Positions 20,299-33,401 of a stretch of 64,000 nt of DNA are shown here, one piece after another (positions within the stretch are counted from its first letter, which is position 1; the number at the start of each line of letters is the position of its first letter). The position numbers and the translations under genes were made by a program. The stretch lies in NCBI GenBank assembly GCA_028015205.1, contig CM051520.1:63930694-63994693 (forward strand). Reading direction: 5' to 3'. The notes under the pieces were generated by a model. That model made no database searches and had not been told where the DNA came from. It saw only the letters and a program-made list of their open reading frames with translations. Source of the DNA: Mytilisepta virgata. Its lineage: Eukaryota; Mollusca; Bivalvia; Mytilida; Mytilidae.

Positions 20299-22553
20299 AC
20301 GACAAAGGTCAGTCGTTTTTAAATTTGTAGGTTCAGTTATCAAAGAAATCAACGAAATTTGATGTACCACGAATGATGTTTCACAATAAAAGATAGAAAT
20401 GTTGTAAACTTATTAGTGAAGGCACCCATCAAGGTAAATAAAAAGAAAAAGTCTTTATAAGAATTGGATGAAAATTTAAAAAAAATACATATCAAGCCAT
20501 TTTTACTTTTTAACCCCATATATCTGAAAATCATAAAAAAAATCTGATGACATTCATGAAGACCGAACTTTAACAATATATTAATCATTGTACAAAATTT
20601 CTTCCCATGATGCTACATCGACGTGATGAACGTCTGATAAATTAAGGATCTGAAGAAAATTGAGTGTTTAAAAGTAGATTTATAAGTAACTGCCTTTCCC
20701 AAAAAGAGTTTTTAATATCATGTTTGTCTTACATAAAGACATATTTCTGTGAAATATAGTTTTGGTAAAATCGTTCCTGATACAAAATTTTGATTCAAAA
20801 CAGTGAGTGAAAATTTGTATTTTTCATTGATTTCTTCACTAGCCATCTCTGACAGCAAATTGCCGCTACTGCAGAACTGTCTTGTTGAAGAAAATATATG
20901 TTCATCAAAATGCACAATTTAATACTTAATGGTAATTCGGAGCGGGTTTTTCATATCTTTTTAATTTTGGAATTCAACAGGTTCAAGGGGACAAATCATA
21001 TCTAGTTCTTTAAACGTTTAAAAAATTAAGGTTTGTCCCTTTTAGTTCTAAAACGGTAAGAAATGGTGAAAAACGAATCTTAAGAAGGTTTTCAAATTTT
21101 CATCAAGCAAAATTAAAATCCAAAACTCATCAAAATTGGATAAAAAATTAAAACGTAACAGATAGATTATTAAAAAACCCTAATAATCCAAAAATAAAGG
21201 AGGGGCCAAATTTTCCAAATCAATCCTAACCTGTATTTCTTATTGCGGACCCTTATAAGGATATGTTCAATATAACAAAAGTAAATCATAATGAGCAGAA
21301 ACTTCACTATCTACGGACCACCACACCGACCAGGACGACAGGCTCACACTGTAATACGTTCACAACTATTTGCAGTCGCACAAAAATAAAAAATTAGTAT
21401 CTTGTTATTTTTTCATGCAGTGGAATCAATTGACTGATTGAAATTTTTAATTTCGCTATAATTTGATCGGTCAGTATTTGAAAAATATTTGATGCTTGTT
21501 GCATGATGCTTTGTACAGAGAGGGTATATGATATATATTCACAGGATAGCCAGTTATCCAATCCTGTCAGAACTATACATCTGAATAAATTATGTTTAAT
21601 GTAGGAGGTACCTGTTCTAATTGGACTATATTGAAGATTTTTATCAACTTTAGCATGCAACTAGAGTACGTATAATTGCATCTAAATATTAAATAAAGGG
21701 CATTGCTTAGCACAGCATGATATGACCTCAGATGTTCGAAAGGTAAAGAATTTAAGTAAATGTGGACATATTAATACTTTTACCCAATAAAATGTTGGAT
21801 AATATAATATACATTACACAGAAATTTTGGACCTACAATGTACCATAAAAACCAGATAAAAACCAAAACAATGGAGCTTTTTTTTTGGCCCCTTTAATAA
21901 CCTTATCTCAAAAAATGTAAACGAAGGAAGATTCTGTTGACATATTACTGGAAGCACTCATTAAGCTAAACTAAAAGAAAAAAAATCCCCATTAAAACTG
22001 GATGAAAAATACAAATTTTAGGTTTCCTTCAAAATGGCTCATTTTGACCCTTTAACACCCTTTATCTCTGAAACCACAAAAATGAAACTTTTATTGTATT
22101 TCTTATGATGAATAATTTAAAAAAATCAAAATCAAATAACAAATAAAAGTTTCAAAAATTAAGATGTGTCCCTTTTTCGGCCTCTTATATCTCAAAAACA
22201 TTGAGATTGTAAAGACGAATGTTAAATACGTTTTTTTCTATTTTCACAAAGGAACATTAAAAACCAAATATCATAAAAATCGGACAAATATTAAAAAATT
22301 TACACTAAAGTTATAAAAAAACTAGAAAAAACGGGAGGATTCAGATTTCCCAAAATCAATCCTAACCTGTATTTCTTATAGCGGACGGTTATAAGGATAT
22401 GTCATTGTATGTTTAATAGAACAAAAGTAATTGAGCGGAAACTTAACTGTCTACGGACCACCACTCAGAAGACGACCTATATATTTCTTATGGAAGACCA
22501 TTGTGGTAAAACATGTTAAGGATACATTCAATAGAAAATGAAAGAACCTTTGT
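20299..22553. repeat. Diverged dispersed repeats, AT-rich
   Basis: Two paralogous stretches, about 20980-21362 and 21850-22480, share TTTCCCAAAATCAATCCTAA-type, CCTGTATTTCTTAT.GCGGAC, TTATAAGGATATGT, GAGC.GAAACTTAACTGTCTA and CGGACCACCAC. A third, shorter piece is at 23031-23150 (AGGCTCATACCATAATACGT). They belong to another non-coding family whose ends I cannot fix. No gene seen. Confidence 0.5.
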
Positions 22554-22565
22554 GAGCACGCTCAC

Positions 22566-23031
22566 ATACCCCACGCCATATTGTCACTAGCCAAACAAAA
22601 TCTAACTTAACAAGTAAAATGTACACTACCAACCCTTACCTTCACATTTTAATCCTCATTTGAATTGCGGCATGTTGGGAATATGGAACATAGATAATTC
22701 TAGCATCATATACTTTGTCTTTTAGTATATTTATTATTACATGTTATCATTAACTATAAAGTTTCATGGAATTGTGTGTTGTAGTTTCAGAGAAGTTGCG
22801 CTCACAAACTGTTTCACTGGTATATTTTGGACAAAATCTAAGTTCAAAGGGCATAACTCCTAGAAAAAAATTCAATCAAAATCTGCTGTCAATAAACACA
22901 TCTAGATAGCATGTCCTGATTAACTACAAAGTTTCATGAAATTCTGTGGTGTGGTTTCAGAGTTAAGAGAAGTTGCGCTCACAAGAACAAGACTGACGGA
23001 CAGACGGGTCAAACTTTGTTGCGTGGGGTAT
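22566..23031. mobile_element. Short element with 11-bp inverted ends (ATACCCCACGC)
   Basis: ATACCCCACGC at 22566-22576 is repeated inverted as GCGTGGGGTAT at 23021-23031. A GACGGACAGACGGG tract precedes the right end. The inside holds two units that each contain ACTA.AAAGTTTCATG.AATT and AGAGAAGTTGCGCTCACAA (about 22745-22810 and 22905-22985). It is non-coding, with the same architecture (inverted ends, internal units, GACGGACG tract) as the R1 families. Confidence 0.55.
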
Positions 23032-23149
23032 AAAAAGTAAATGAACAGAAACCTAATGGTCTACAGCCACTGCCAGGACGGGCAGCGACACCGACAACGA
23101 CAGGCTCATACCATAATACGTCCGCAAATACCTGTGGTCGTATACAAAA

Positions 23150-25044
23150 TAATATATCTTATAAAATAAATAGAATGCACGTCAAAATCCCTCCAAAAAG
23201 TCATATATTTAGACTTCAAATTATCTGTTCTCAAATTCCTGTTCCTATATTTTTTATTGATTTATTATTGCCATATAAATTCTATTTTTATTGATAAAGA
23301 TTTAATTAGGGGTCACCAGATTCGTTATTTTAGTACACAATGGTACATGTATATTTGATTACACATAGTACAGTGAAACTAAGCGTCAAAAGCCAAAATT
23401 CCTAATGTTGTCATGACCTTGCAATAAAAAATGTAGATTTTTTTGTGTTTTTACAGAAAAGACATATAAATGTAGTTTAATGATTTCCAAGACAAAAACG
23501 AAGCTGGTGACCCTATTTAATTTAGTATCGCGGAATCGAAAAAGTTGCCAGCAATAACATAGTTTTTATAGAAAATTCTAGGCACCTGGTTTTGAGAAAT
23601 GACAATTTGAAGTGAAATTATTAATTTTTTCGGCAATTTTTATATGAAATCTGTAATAAAAGATCTGTTAACCTCATTGAAGAATTATAAAAGCGAAATA
23701 TTATTTTTTTTACATATTTAGATATTAGATGCAGTTTCGAATATATCCGAGTTGCATGTAAAATTTCATGAAAATCTGTAATTTAGCTGAATTAGGTATC
23801 TCCTACCTTAGATCATAATAATTTGGCTTGTCCTTAAAGTCAAACTAATTCTATCAATTGCGTGTAAAGATGAATGTGTTTTTTTTAAATATATATTTTG
23901 ACAAATGTTTAAAACAAGCTTACCATCTACATGATCTAGGGAGGAATTGTCAATCGCTCAATAATGTAACATTTTTTTAAATGACATATGCATATTTTTG
24001 TTTTCTATTCAATGCAATGTAAACAACTTTTTTTTATATGTCTTGATAAATATTTCACATGTATAACTGAATTCACAAGGAAGAGGCAAATCGTTTTTGA
24101 GAATTTAGACTGCTGTCATACCTGTCTCATCTTCTTCGACATCAATATATTTTGTCCAGGGTACAAGTTTCAAGTGTGCTTCATGAAACCCGATATCTAA
24201 AGAAGATTACAAGTTTACATCAAACAAGAATATTAATCTACATCGGAAATTTAAATTGTCATCAGAAATCGTACTAAATGTCATCTGACGTGTTTTTCAC
24301 ATCGTGCTCACCTATCTGTGCCTACCAATGGATTGATCTATTTTAGACGACATGCCTGCCTGGTGCCGTATGCCAAGCATGAATTACTAAAAAGTCTGTT
24401 GCATATAGATTTATTCTTCGACCTAGTTTCGTTGTTGATTTTTGTCAAGATTTTGATATATATTTTGTATTTATTCATTTGTATACCATGTGGCATATGG
24501 ATTCATTCATTGACCCCGTGTTTTTTTCCTTTGTTGTCTCGGTTTTGGAATTTTGTATTTATTCATTTGTATTTCTTTTGTTTGTCTTTCACTTCAGTTT
24601 TATAACGTAATTTGGATTTCTTCTTACAATCTCCTGCCTTTTGTCTTTTTACGCAATGTTTTATGACAAGATTCGATTTCAATGAAAATCAACAACCTTC
24701 CAAGATACATGTATAAAAAATATTCTTTTTGTCACTTTTCTGTATTTCCAATACACATTTCAGAGTCACTAAGACGTCATCCTCACAAGTAAGAGACCCC
24801 GTGTCCTAGTACCGTGTGGGATCCCTGATACATATGGTGCATATATAAATAGCTGCTGGTTAACTAATCAGCAAGTGCCATTTTGATCAATAACCTAATT
24901 CAACTTTAGCCTGTTTCTTTATGATTTTTCATCTGCAAATACATATTTCGAATAATGTTTGAACAGACTATAACTTTATTTGCATATTCACACGATAGCA
25001 TCTCTATTGATATCAATTAAAAATGTCAACAATGGCTGTTTATT
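23150..25044. other. No recognisable feature
   Basis: AT-rich sequence. Open frames at 23988-24200 and 24318-24605 have low-complexity hydrophobic translations and no family signature, so I do not call them genes. Confidence 0.4.
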
Positions 25045-26247
25045 AAACAAGAGGCTCTCAATAGCCTGAATCGCTCACCTGGCAAACAATGAACTATAAA
25101 CTAAATTAATATATTAATGTTTATTGTAAATTAAACTGAGTATTAAAGGTAATGTAAAATGCTGAAAATACCTTTAAAAGCCTTTCAAGAACCTCTGGAA
25201 AGTTTGTTCTGGTTACCTATGTGACCTTACATCTTTGGCATCTAAAAAGTGAACTCTCTTTTTCTGAAGTATCACAGTTTCAATTACATGTACTTGAAAA
25301 GGAAATATTGCAGGAAAAATCATGCTAAGTTTCAAACAAATCCCCCTAGTAGTTTCAGAGGAGAAGATGTTTGAAAATTTGTTAACAACGATGATGACGG
25401 ACACCAAGTGATGGCAATTAAAAGCTCACATATTATGAAGTTTAATCATTGTTATACAACATTCTCATCATCACCATTCACAAAGGATACCATGTTTACT
25501 TTAAAAACCAAATATTGTTGAAATCCGAGCAAGTGTAAAAAATGGCGGGAAAATGGCAGCCAAGCCATTTTAAAAATGGCCGTCCAAAACAAACTTTCAT
25601 CATCACCATTCAACTCGGGATACCATGTTTACCTTGAAAGTAGCTTTCATCTTCATTTTCTTGCTACAATTCAGGAAAAATAGCATTTTGACCCCTATGT
25701 TCTATTTTTAGTAAGGGCGGACATGTTTTTCGACCAATCAAAAATCCAAGCATTAACTTTTTGCAGGATACCCTAAGGAACAATCTTACCAAGTTTCATT
25801 TGATTTTGAATAGTAGTTTCAGAGGAGAAGATTTTTGAAATAATAACATAAAAAAAAGCCAAAAATGTCAAAAAAGGGCAATAACTCTAACATCAGTTGA
25901 CAAACTTTCACGAAAATCAGCACACAGGTAGCTCTCATCACGCTGAACACTTTCAACCCGCCAGAATTTGCCGTAACCTAATGATTTTTGAGATATTTGC
26001 GAAAAACTGTTGTTTGACCCCTATGTTTTATTTTTAGTAACGGTGGCCATGTTTTTCGACGGATCAAAAATCTAAGCATAAACTTTATGCAGGATACCCT
26101 AAGGAACAATCATGCTAAGTTTTATCCAAATCCATTCAGTAGTTTCAGAGGAGAAGATGTTTAAAAATTGTAAACGACGACAGACGACGACGGATGCAAA
26201 GTGATGAGAATAGCTCACATGGCCTTTTAGACCAGGTGAGCTAAAAA
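25045..26247 (+). mobile_element. R1a interspersed element, complete ends, internally deleted
   Basis: The head is AAACAAGAGGCTCTCAATAG with GAATCGCTCACCTGG; the tail is GACGACGGATGCAAAGTGATG and CCAGGTGAGCTAAAAAA. It is collinear with the nested copy at 16377-18561 but lacks about 0.85 kb after the head (junction after TTTCAAGAACCTCTGGAAAG) and has only one of the two tandem 150-bp blocks. Non-coding. Confidence 0.75.
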
Positions 26248-26332
26248 ATACAAAACATATGGATGTGTGGCTATAAAAATGAATTGCAAAGGAATGTGAC
26301 TTTTGTAAAAAGGCTATTTGTTAACAGTTTTT

Positions 26333-28337
26333 AGTTCGCCTCAACGAAGTTTAGGGGGACTAATGGAGTACCCCCGGTGTCCACGTTTTATGTCAAAATT
26401 CATGTTTATCATACAAAGTGACCTACAATCATATTATTTGGTCTGAGGGTGCATATCGGGGAGTAACATAGACTCCCACTGAAATTAGGAAACTCTGATC
26501 TACAAAATGTATGCATCGTGACTTAGGTTAAAGATGACAAATATACCTAAGGAGCAGTTCACTTCTCCGATACCAAGGGACCTACAATCATATTACTAGG
26601 TGTTTATGGTGCATCTTGGGGAGTAACAAAGCCTCCCACCAAAATTAGGTCATTCTGACCTACTTACGGAACTTCCTTGACTTAGGTTGAGTTTTACGTC
26701 CGAGTTCAGTTCTCCGATACCAAGCGACCTACAATCATATTACTTTGTGTTAGGGTGCATCACGGGGAGTAACATAGCCTCCCACCAAAATTAGGACACT
26801 CTGACCTGCGTACAATGCTTCATTGAATTAGTTTAAAGAGGACAAATATACCTAAAAGCAATAAAAAAACGTAATCCATTGGACAGACAAACCCAGGAAG
26901 ACAAATGAACAACCACAAGCACAACAAATAAACACTGAAAAACTAAAAAACAATGAACAACACGAACTCCTATAAAAACCAGGAGTGAACCCAGGTGCTC
27001 CTTAAGGATAAGCAGTTCCTGCTCCGTATACAGCACCCGTAGTGAAATTCAACAAAGTCAATCCGGGTGAAGTCACAAATCAGTGGAGGCACATGAAATG
27101 TTAGATATTGGAACACTGTGACGGTCAATCAATTCGTGATGATGACCGTAAAATTTCTTAAGTGATGAAATCAACTTATCCATGATAAAACCCTGGTTAA
27201 GAAGCTTTTGTGACAGCAGTAATCCTCTTTGTCGAAAGCCAGGGTAACTCATGCATGCCCTTGAAAATCGGATAAGCTGAGAAATGTAGAAGCCATATGC
27301 AGACGATGCTGGTATATTGCTACTCAAAAGGGAAAGTTAACAATAGAAAAGTTGAAGTCATCACGTTTGTCACAGAGTTTTGTCTTCAAATGTCCCTCAT
27401 TGTCTATTTCAAGTAAAAAAAATCTAAATATGAAGCGGACTTTGGTGTATCTAGATGAGATGTAGAAAGTCTTGGAATTTGTCATTATTTAACGACAATG
27501 CGTCATCTATATAACGAAAAGTGAAATTAAAGAATTGGGCTAGTTTCTGTTTATTTTCACGTAGTAGCCATTGAATGAAGTCTGCTTCATATGAGTACAG
27601 AAACAGATCGGCAAGGAGAGGAGTACAGTTGGTTCCCATTGGCATGGTGATTGTTTGTTGAAAAATAAGACCGCAAAATTCAACAAATATGTTGTCTATG
27701 AGAAAATCTAATATGTCTGTTATTTCATCATCAGAATATTTTTTGTCAGAATCAGAGTGGATCTTCACGACATAAGCCTTTTCTCTACCTAAAACTAGAA
27801 ATTTATACCTGCGTGTGCCATTTTTCTTGAAAAAAACATTGATGAACTAGTTATTTTAAACGATCTTTTAATTGATAATGTGGTATGGTAGTGTAGAATG
27901 TAGAGAAGTCGAATGTTTTTATGCTGTTTAAGTTTGCATCCGAGTTCAGTTCTCCGATACCAAGTGACCTATACTCATATTACTTGGTGTGAGGATGCAT
28001 CTCGATGAGAAACACACCCTCCCACCAAAATTTAACCTACTTATTGCGCTTCATTGCCTTATGTTAAGTTTTGCGTCCAAGTTTAGTGTCCCACCAAAAT
28101 TAGGTCATTCTGACCCACTTATTGCGCTTCATTGCCTTATGTTAAGTTTTACGTTCAAGTTCAGTTTTCTGATACCAAGCAACCTACAATCATATCACTT
28201 GGTGTCAGAGTGCATCTCGGGGAGTAACACAGTCTCCCACCAAAATTAGTTCACTCTAGCCTACTTATTGCTGTAAGGGTGCATCTCGGGAGCTAAACAC
28301 CAAATTACAAAAATGTAGTGGGGGATCGAGGCGAACT
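26333..28337. mobile_element. Element with short inverted ends (AGTTCGCCTC) and ~160-bp internal units, split by an RT fragment
   Basis: AGTTCGCCTC at 26333-26342 reappears inverted at 28328-28337. Inside are units with CTCCGATACCAAG.GACCTA, CAATCATATTACT..GTGT, GGGTGCATC..GGGGAGTAAC and CTCCCACCAAAATTAGG: three before 26845 and three after 27930. The middle, 26833-27925, is a decayed reverse transcriptase piece that interrupts the units, so it is a later insertion or a duplication junction. Ends are short, so the element call is tentative. Confidence 0.45.
26833..27870 (-). pseudogene. Decayed PLE-type reverse transcriptase fragment with 3' UTR
   Basis: On the minus strand, 27870 to about 27073 translates in broken frames to KYSDDEITDILDFLIDNIF, QQTITMPMGTNCTPLLADLF, FTFRYIDDALSLNN, DKRDDFNFSIVNFPFLSSNI and AYGFYISQLIRFSRACMSY. 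The MGTNC.PLLADLF and YIDD blocks match the GTxxAPxxAN and YxDD blocks of PLE-type RTs. A frameshift separates 27451-27768 from 27073-27327. The downstream part to 26833 matches the 3' UTR of the copy at 38.2-38.4 kb. Not functional; a different lineage from the intact PLE at 11.5 kb. Confidence 0.7.
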
Positions 28338-28345
28338 TTGTAATC

Positions 28346-29455
28346 GTAGATTTTTGGTGTTCTTTATTCTCATCTTTAATCAAGATCTCATGTGATAATC
28401 CGAATTTCATATTGAAAGCAAACTTTAAAACAGTAGAAATGAATCCAAAATTCATATTGATGAATGTGGTTTTAGAAAACAAAATGGCAATAGTATTCCC
28501 TGGCAAACTCGGCTTGTCTTGCGCCTTTCATTTATAAGGCTGTAGTTTTATTAAGAAGAGTGTTGAAGAGTTTACCTTTTTAATATTTTATAATAATATC
28601 ATTTGCTAGGAAAATCGTACCTGAAATCGGTCATGGTTAGGAGGGAAATTGGAGAAAAGACTCTATAATATATAAATAGTTTGAAACCTCATTTAAAAAC
28701 CTATCTGAAATGTATAACACGGTTATAATTTATACCATAATAATAAGCTTGAAGCGGAAATGCCATTAATTTTTTTCAGAAAAAAACAGTAAAAATTGGC
28801 ATACTTTAATAGTATGGGCTTCTTAAAGTGTCTTTAGTTAATATTGAATTTACGGGCAGATATAAATAAGGTTATATTCATTACGTTCAGCCTTCTTTTT
28901 TCTGGGAAAAGGCTTTAATATGCAAACATCAAATTCTTAAAGTGTCAGATGATGCAACAGCTCAGAAAATGGTGGAATGGTTGATCTAAATTTAAACTCT
29001 CTTTCGTTGCTTAGAAAAGAGATTTGTTTTCAGATATTTCGTGTGAACAGTTTCAAAAGAACCTGATTGCAAAGTAAAACACTCAACCATAATCTTTAAA
29101 ACTGCGATAAATTGTAAAATTTATTTTGGCGTATGATGTGTCTTCTGGGGTGTTAGGTCTTCATGCAGACTGTTACCTCGTGAGCAATCACATTAAAACG
29201 TGACTCAGCGTGTCGGTCTAGTATATAGCGGGCTACATGTTCATATCACATCAAGATATGCATGTAAATAGACTTTAAAAATTAAAATCCACAAATCCTA
29301 TCTGACTGTTCATTTTTATTTTAACATTTATTTATATTTACCTTGGTAACAGAAATAGTTTTTTTTAAGGAATAGTTTGCTGTCGGACGACGACTGACGA
29401 CCAGTTTTATTGCCCTTTAGCCAAGGAAAGTTGAAATGGTTAACAATCAATGATC
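28346..29455. other. No recognisable feature
   Basis: AT-rich single-copy-looking sequence between two repeat elements. No domain-bearing frame and no terminus seen. Confidence 0.4.
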
Positions 29456-29460
29456 CGTGT

Positions 29461-30100
29461 ATAAAGTGGCCAAACATTTTTCAATTTTTATCTGAAAATT
29501 GAAAAAAGGAAATTTACCTCTTGCTTTTTCATTTTTCAATTTTAATTTAAAAATTGAAAAATGAAATTTGTAACTTGCTTTTTCATGTTTTCATAATTTC
29601 ATTTTCAATTTTGATTTGAAAATTAAAAAAATGAAATTTACAACTTGCTTTTACATTTTTAAAAAATTTAATTTGAAAATTGAAAAATGAAATTTGCAAC
29701 TTGCTTTTTCATTTTTCAATTTTGATTTGATTTTGAAATTTGAAAAATGAAAGTTGAAATTAAGACGTTGAAATTTCAATTTTCCTTTTATAAATACACG
29801 TACTATTTTATATTTATTCTAATAATTCTAATAATTTTTCTCCCTCTCTTTGCCTTCTCGGTCTTGGTTGATTAGCTGGTAGTTAGTCATCTTCTAAAAA
29901 TTTACATAGCATAAAATTTATTCACTCCATTGCATACATGATGGTATAAATATAAAATGTTATGCATATTCCTTAAAGGAAAAAATAAATTTGAAAGTCT
30001 TAATTTCAACTTTAGTTTTTGAAATTTCAAATCAAAATTGAAAAATGAAAATTGAAAGAGCAAGTTGTAAATTTCATTTTTCAATTTTAAAATCAAAAAT
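29461..30100. repeat. Foldback element: left arm, centre and start of right arm
   Basis: Begins with the inverted end ATAAAGTGGCCAAACATTTT. 29485-29790 is a ladder of ~60-bp units with AAATTTGCAACTTGCTTTTT and CATTTTTCAATTTT. The centre is about 29800-29995. From 30000 the complementary units begin (GAAAGTCTTAATTTCAACTT then AAAGAGCAAGTTGTAAATTT). The right arm breaks at 30100 and resumes at 37276. Units and arms can form a long hairpin. Non-coding, MITE-like. Confidence 0.7.
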
Positions 30101-31664
30101 AGAACTAGAGGCTCTCAAGAGCCTGTATCGCTCACCTGGATTTAACTTTTAACCTTGAACAGGACTAAAAATTTAAGTGTTGCAGTCAATTTGGGTGGTT
30201 TTTCTATAGGGTTCTACATTAAACTAAGTTCAGCGGTGGCAGGCGTCTTGGTTGACAGTCCAGGTCAATGGACACATTTCTAAAATAGAACCATCTAAAG
30301 ACCATTTCTGCTAAATCTTGTTCTAACTGGCTTTTAAAATTAATTTTCCTATAGGGTCATATATTTAACTAAGTTCGGCCGTGGAGGCCATCTTGGTTGA
30401 CAATCCGGGTGATCGGACATATTTCTGAAAGAATACCATCTAAGCACCAATGCTATCAACTTTAGTTCCAATTGGCTCAGTAGTTTCAGACAAAAAGATT
30501 TTTGAGTGAATTTCCCATAGGGTCCTACACTAAAGTAAGTTGGTTCACAGTCCACAAAATCAGACATATTTCTGAAAGAGGACTTCCCAAGGACCATTGC
30601 TGCCAAGTCTGGCTCCAATTGGTCAAGTGGTTTCAGACAAGATGATTTTTCAATGAATTTTCCCATAGTGCCCCATGTTAAACTAAGTTCGGCTGTGGCG
30701 GCCATCATGGTTAAGTCCTGGTCATAGGACATAATTCTGAAAAAGAACCTCTTAAGGACCATTACTGCCAAGTTTGGTTCCAATTGGCTTAGTGGTTTCA
30801 GACAAGTATATTTTTGAGTGATTTTCCTATAGGGTTCTATGTTAAACTAAGTTCGGCTGTGGCGGCCATCTTGGTTCACAGTCCATAAAATCGGACATAT
30901 TTTTGAAAGAGGACCTCTTAAGGACCAATGCTGCCAAGTCTGGCTCCAATATGTCAAGTGGTTTCAGACAAGAAGATTTTTCAATGAATTTTTTTCCATA
31001 GGGCCCTATGTTAAACTAAGTTCGGGTGTGGCGGCCATCTTGGTTGACAGTCTAGGTCATCGCATAAAATTCCGAAAGAGGACCATCTATGGACCATTGC
31101 TACCATGTCTAATTCTAATTGGCTCAGTGGTTTCAGACGAGATTTTTTAGTGAATTTCCCATAGGGTCCTATGTAAAACTAAGTTCTGCTGTGGCGGCCA
31201 TCTTGGTTCACTGTCTACAAAATCAGACACATTTCTGAAAAAGGACCTCCTAAGGACCAATGCTGCCAAGTCCTGTTCCAATATGTCAAGTGGTTTCAGA
31301 CAAGAACATTTTTTAATGAATTTTCTCATAGGGCCCCTTTGTTAAACAAAGTTCGGTTGTGGCTGCCATCTTGGTTAACAGTCCGGGTCATCGGACAAAC
31401 CGCTGTAAGAGGACCATCTAAGGACCATTGCTGCTAAGTCTGGTTCCAATTGGTCAAGTGGTTTAAGACAAGAAAATTTTTCAATGAATTTTCCCATAGG
31501 GCCCTATGTTAAACTAAGTTCGGCTGTGGCGGTCATCTTGGTTAACAGTCCGGGTCAATGGACATATTTCTGAAAAAGAACCTTCTAAGAACCATTACTG
31601 CCAACTTTGGTTCTAACTGGCCTTGTAGTTTCATATGAGAAGATTTTTTAAATTCACCTCCCCC
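30101..31664 (+). mobile_element. R1c interspersed element, about eight ~165-bp units, tail missing
   Basis: The head AGAGGCTCTCAAGAGCCTGT with CGCTCACCTGG is at about 30107. Units repeat CCATAGGGTCCTATGTTAAA, CTAAGTTCGGCTGTGGCGGC, CATCTTGGTT.ACAGTC, GGACATATTTCTGAAAGAGG, ACC.TCTAAGGACCATTGCT, CCAATTGG and GTTTCAGACAAGAAGATTTT. It ends without the AGGTGAGC tail where a minus-orientation R1a element begins. Short frames that stay open on both strands reflect the unit period, not a gene. Confidence 0.75.
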
Positions 31665-33401
31665 TTTTTAGCTCACCTGACCCGAAGGGTCATGTGAGCT
31701 ATTGCTATCACTTGGCGTCCGTCGTCCGTCCGTCCGTCCGTCCGTCGTCCGTTAACTTTTTCAAACGTTAACTCCTCCAACACCATAAGTCCAACTGCAA
31801 CCAAACTTGGTACAGTTATTAATTGGTATGGGTGCTACAAATCTATTGTTTGGATTTTTGATTCGTATAAAAACATGGCCGTCATGGCTAAATATAGAAC
31901 ATAGGGGTAAATCGCAGTTTTTTGCAAATAAGTCAGAAACGGTCACAGATATCAAAATTCTGGCATGGGGTAAAAGTGATCAGCACCTCAAGATCTACCT
32001 GCCCTAAAATTTTGAAGAAGATCCAACCACTCATTTCAGAGTTATCACCCTTTTTTGACATTTTTGGCTTTTTTTTATGTTATTATTTCAAAAATCTTCT
32101 CCTCTGAAACTACTGAATGGATTTGGATAAAACTTAGCATGATTGTTCCTTAGGGTATCCTGCACAAAGTTTATGCTTCGATTTTTGATCCATCGAAAAA
32201 CATGGCCACTGTTACTAAAAATAGAACATAGGGGTCAAACAACAGTTTTTCGCAAATATCTCAAAAATCATTAGGTTATGGCAAATTCTGGCAGGTTGAA
32301 AGTGTTCAGCATGATGAGAGCTACCTGTGTGCTTATTTTCGTGAAAATCTGTCAACTGATGTTAGAGTTATTGCCCTTTTTTGACATTTTTGGCTTTTTT
32401 TTATGTTATTATTTCAAAAATCTTCTCCTCTGAAACTACTGAATGGATTTGAATAAAACTTAGCATGATTGTTCCTTAGGATATCCTGCACAAAGTTTAT
32501 GCTTCGATTTTTGATCCGTCGAAAAACATGGCCACTGTTACTAAAAATAGAACATGGGGGTCAAACAACAGTTTTTCGCAAGTATCTAAAAAATCATTAG
32601 GTTAAGGCAAACTCTGGCAGGTTGAAAGTGTTCAGCATGATGAGAGCTACCTGAGTGCTGATTTTCTTGAAAATCTTTCAACTGATGTTAGAGTTATTGC
32701 CCTTTTTTGACATTTTTGGCTTTTTTTTATATTATTATTTCAAAAATCTTCTCCTCTGAAACTACTGAATGGATTTGGATAAAACTTAGCATGATTGTTC
32801 CTTAGGGTATCCTGCACAAAGTTTATGCTTTGATTTTTGATCCGTCGAAAAACATGGCCACTGTTACTAAAAATGGAACATAGGGGTCAAACAACAGTTT
32901 TTCGCAAATATCTTAAAAATCATTAGGTTACGCCAAATTCTGCAGGTTGAAAGTGTTCAGCATGATGAGAGCTACCTGCGTGCTGATTTTTGTGAAAATC
33001 TTTCAACTGATGTTAGAGTTATTGCCCTTTTTTGACATTTTTGGCTTTTTTTTATGTTATTATTTCAAAAATCTTCTTCTCTAAAACTACTATTCAAAAT
33101 CAAATGAAACTTGGTAAGATTGTTCCTTAGAGTATTCTGCAAAAAGTTAATGCTTGGATTTTTGATTGGTCAAAAAACATGTCCACCCTTACTAAAAATA
33201 GAACATAGGGGTCAAAATGCTGTTTTTTGCTATTCTTTCCTGAATTATAGAAATAAAATGAAGATGAAAGCTACTTTCAAGGCAAACATGGTATCCCGAG
33301 TTGAATGGTGATGATGAAAGTTTGTTTTGGACGGCCATTTTTAAAATGGCTGCCATTTTCCCGCCATTTTTTACACTTGCTCGGATTTCAACAATATTTG
33401 G
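31665..33401 (-). mobile_element. R1a element, minus orientation, truncated first copy
   Basis: On the plus strand it opens with the complement of the tail: TTTTTAGCTCACCTGACC, AAGGGTCATGTGAGCT, CACTTGGCGTCCGTCG and a GTCC/GTC tract (about 31719-31751). The body has about four ~327-bp units, each with CTGATGTTAGAGTTATTGCC, TTTTGACATTTTTGGC, CTCTGAAACTACTGAATGG, ATCCTGCACAAAG and AACATGGCCACTGTTACT. It stops at CAATATTTGG, where the second copy starts, and has no head hairpin. Confidence 0.7.

Noticed and set aside
24318..24605. 95-codon hydrophobic frame
   Set aside because: Low-complexity Phe/Leu/Ile translation of AT-rich DNA. No homology that I can recognise and no splice or transposon context.
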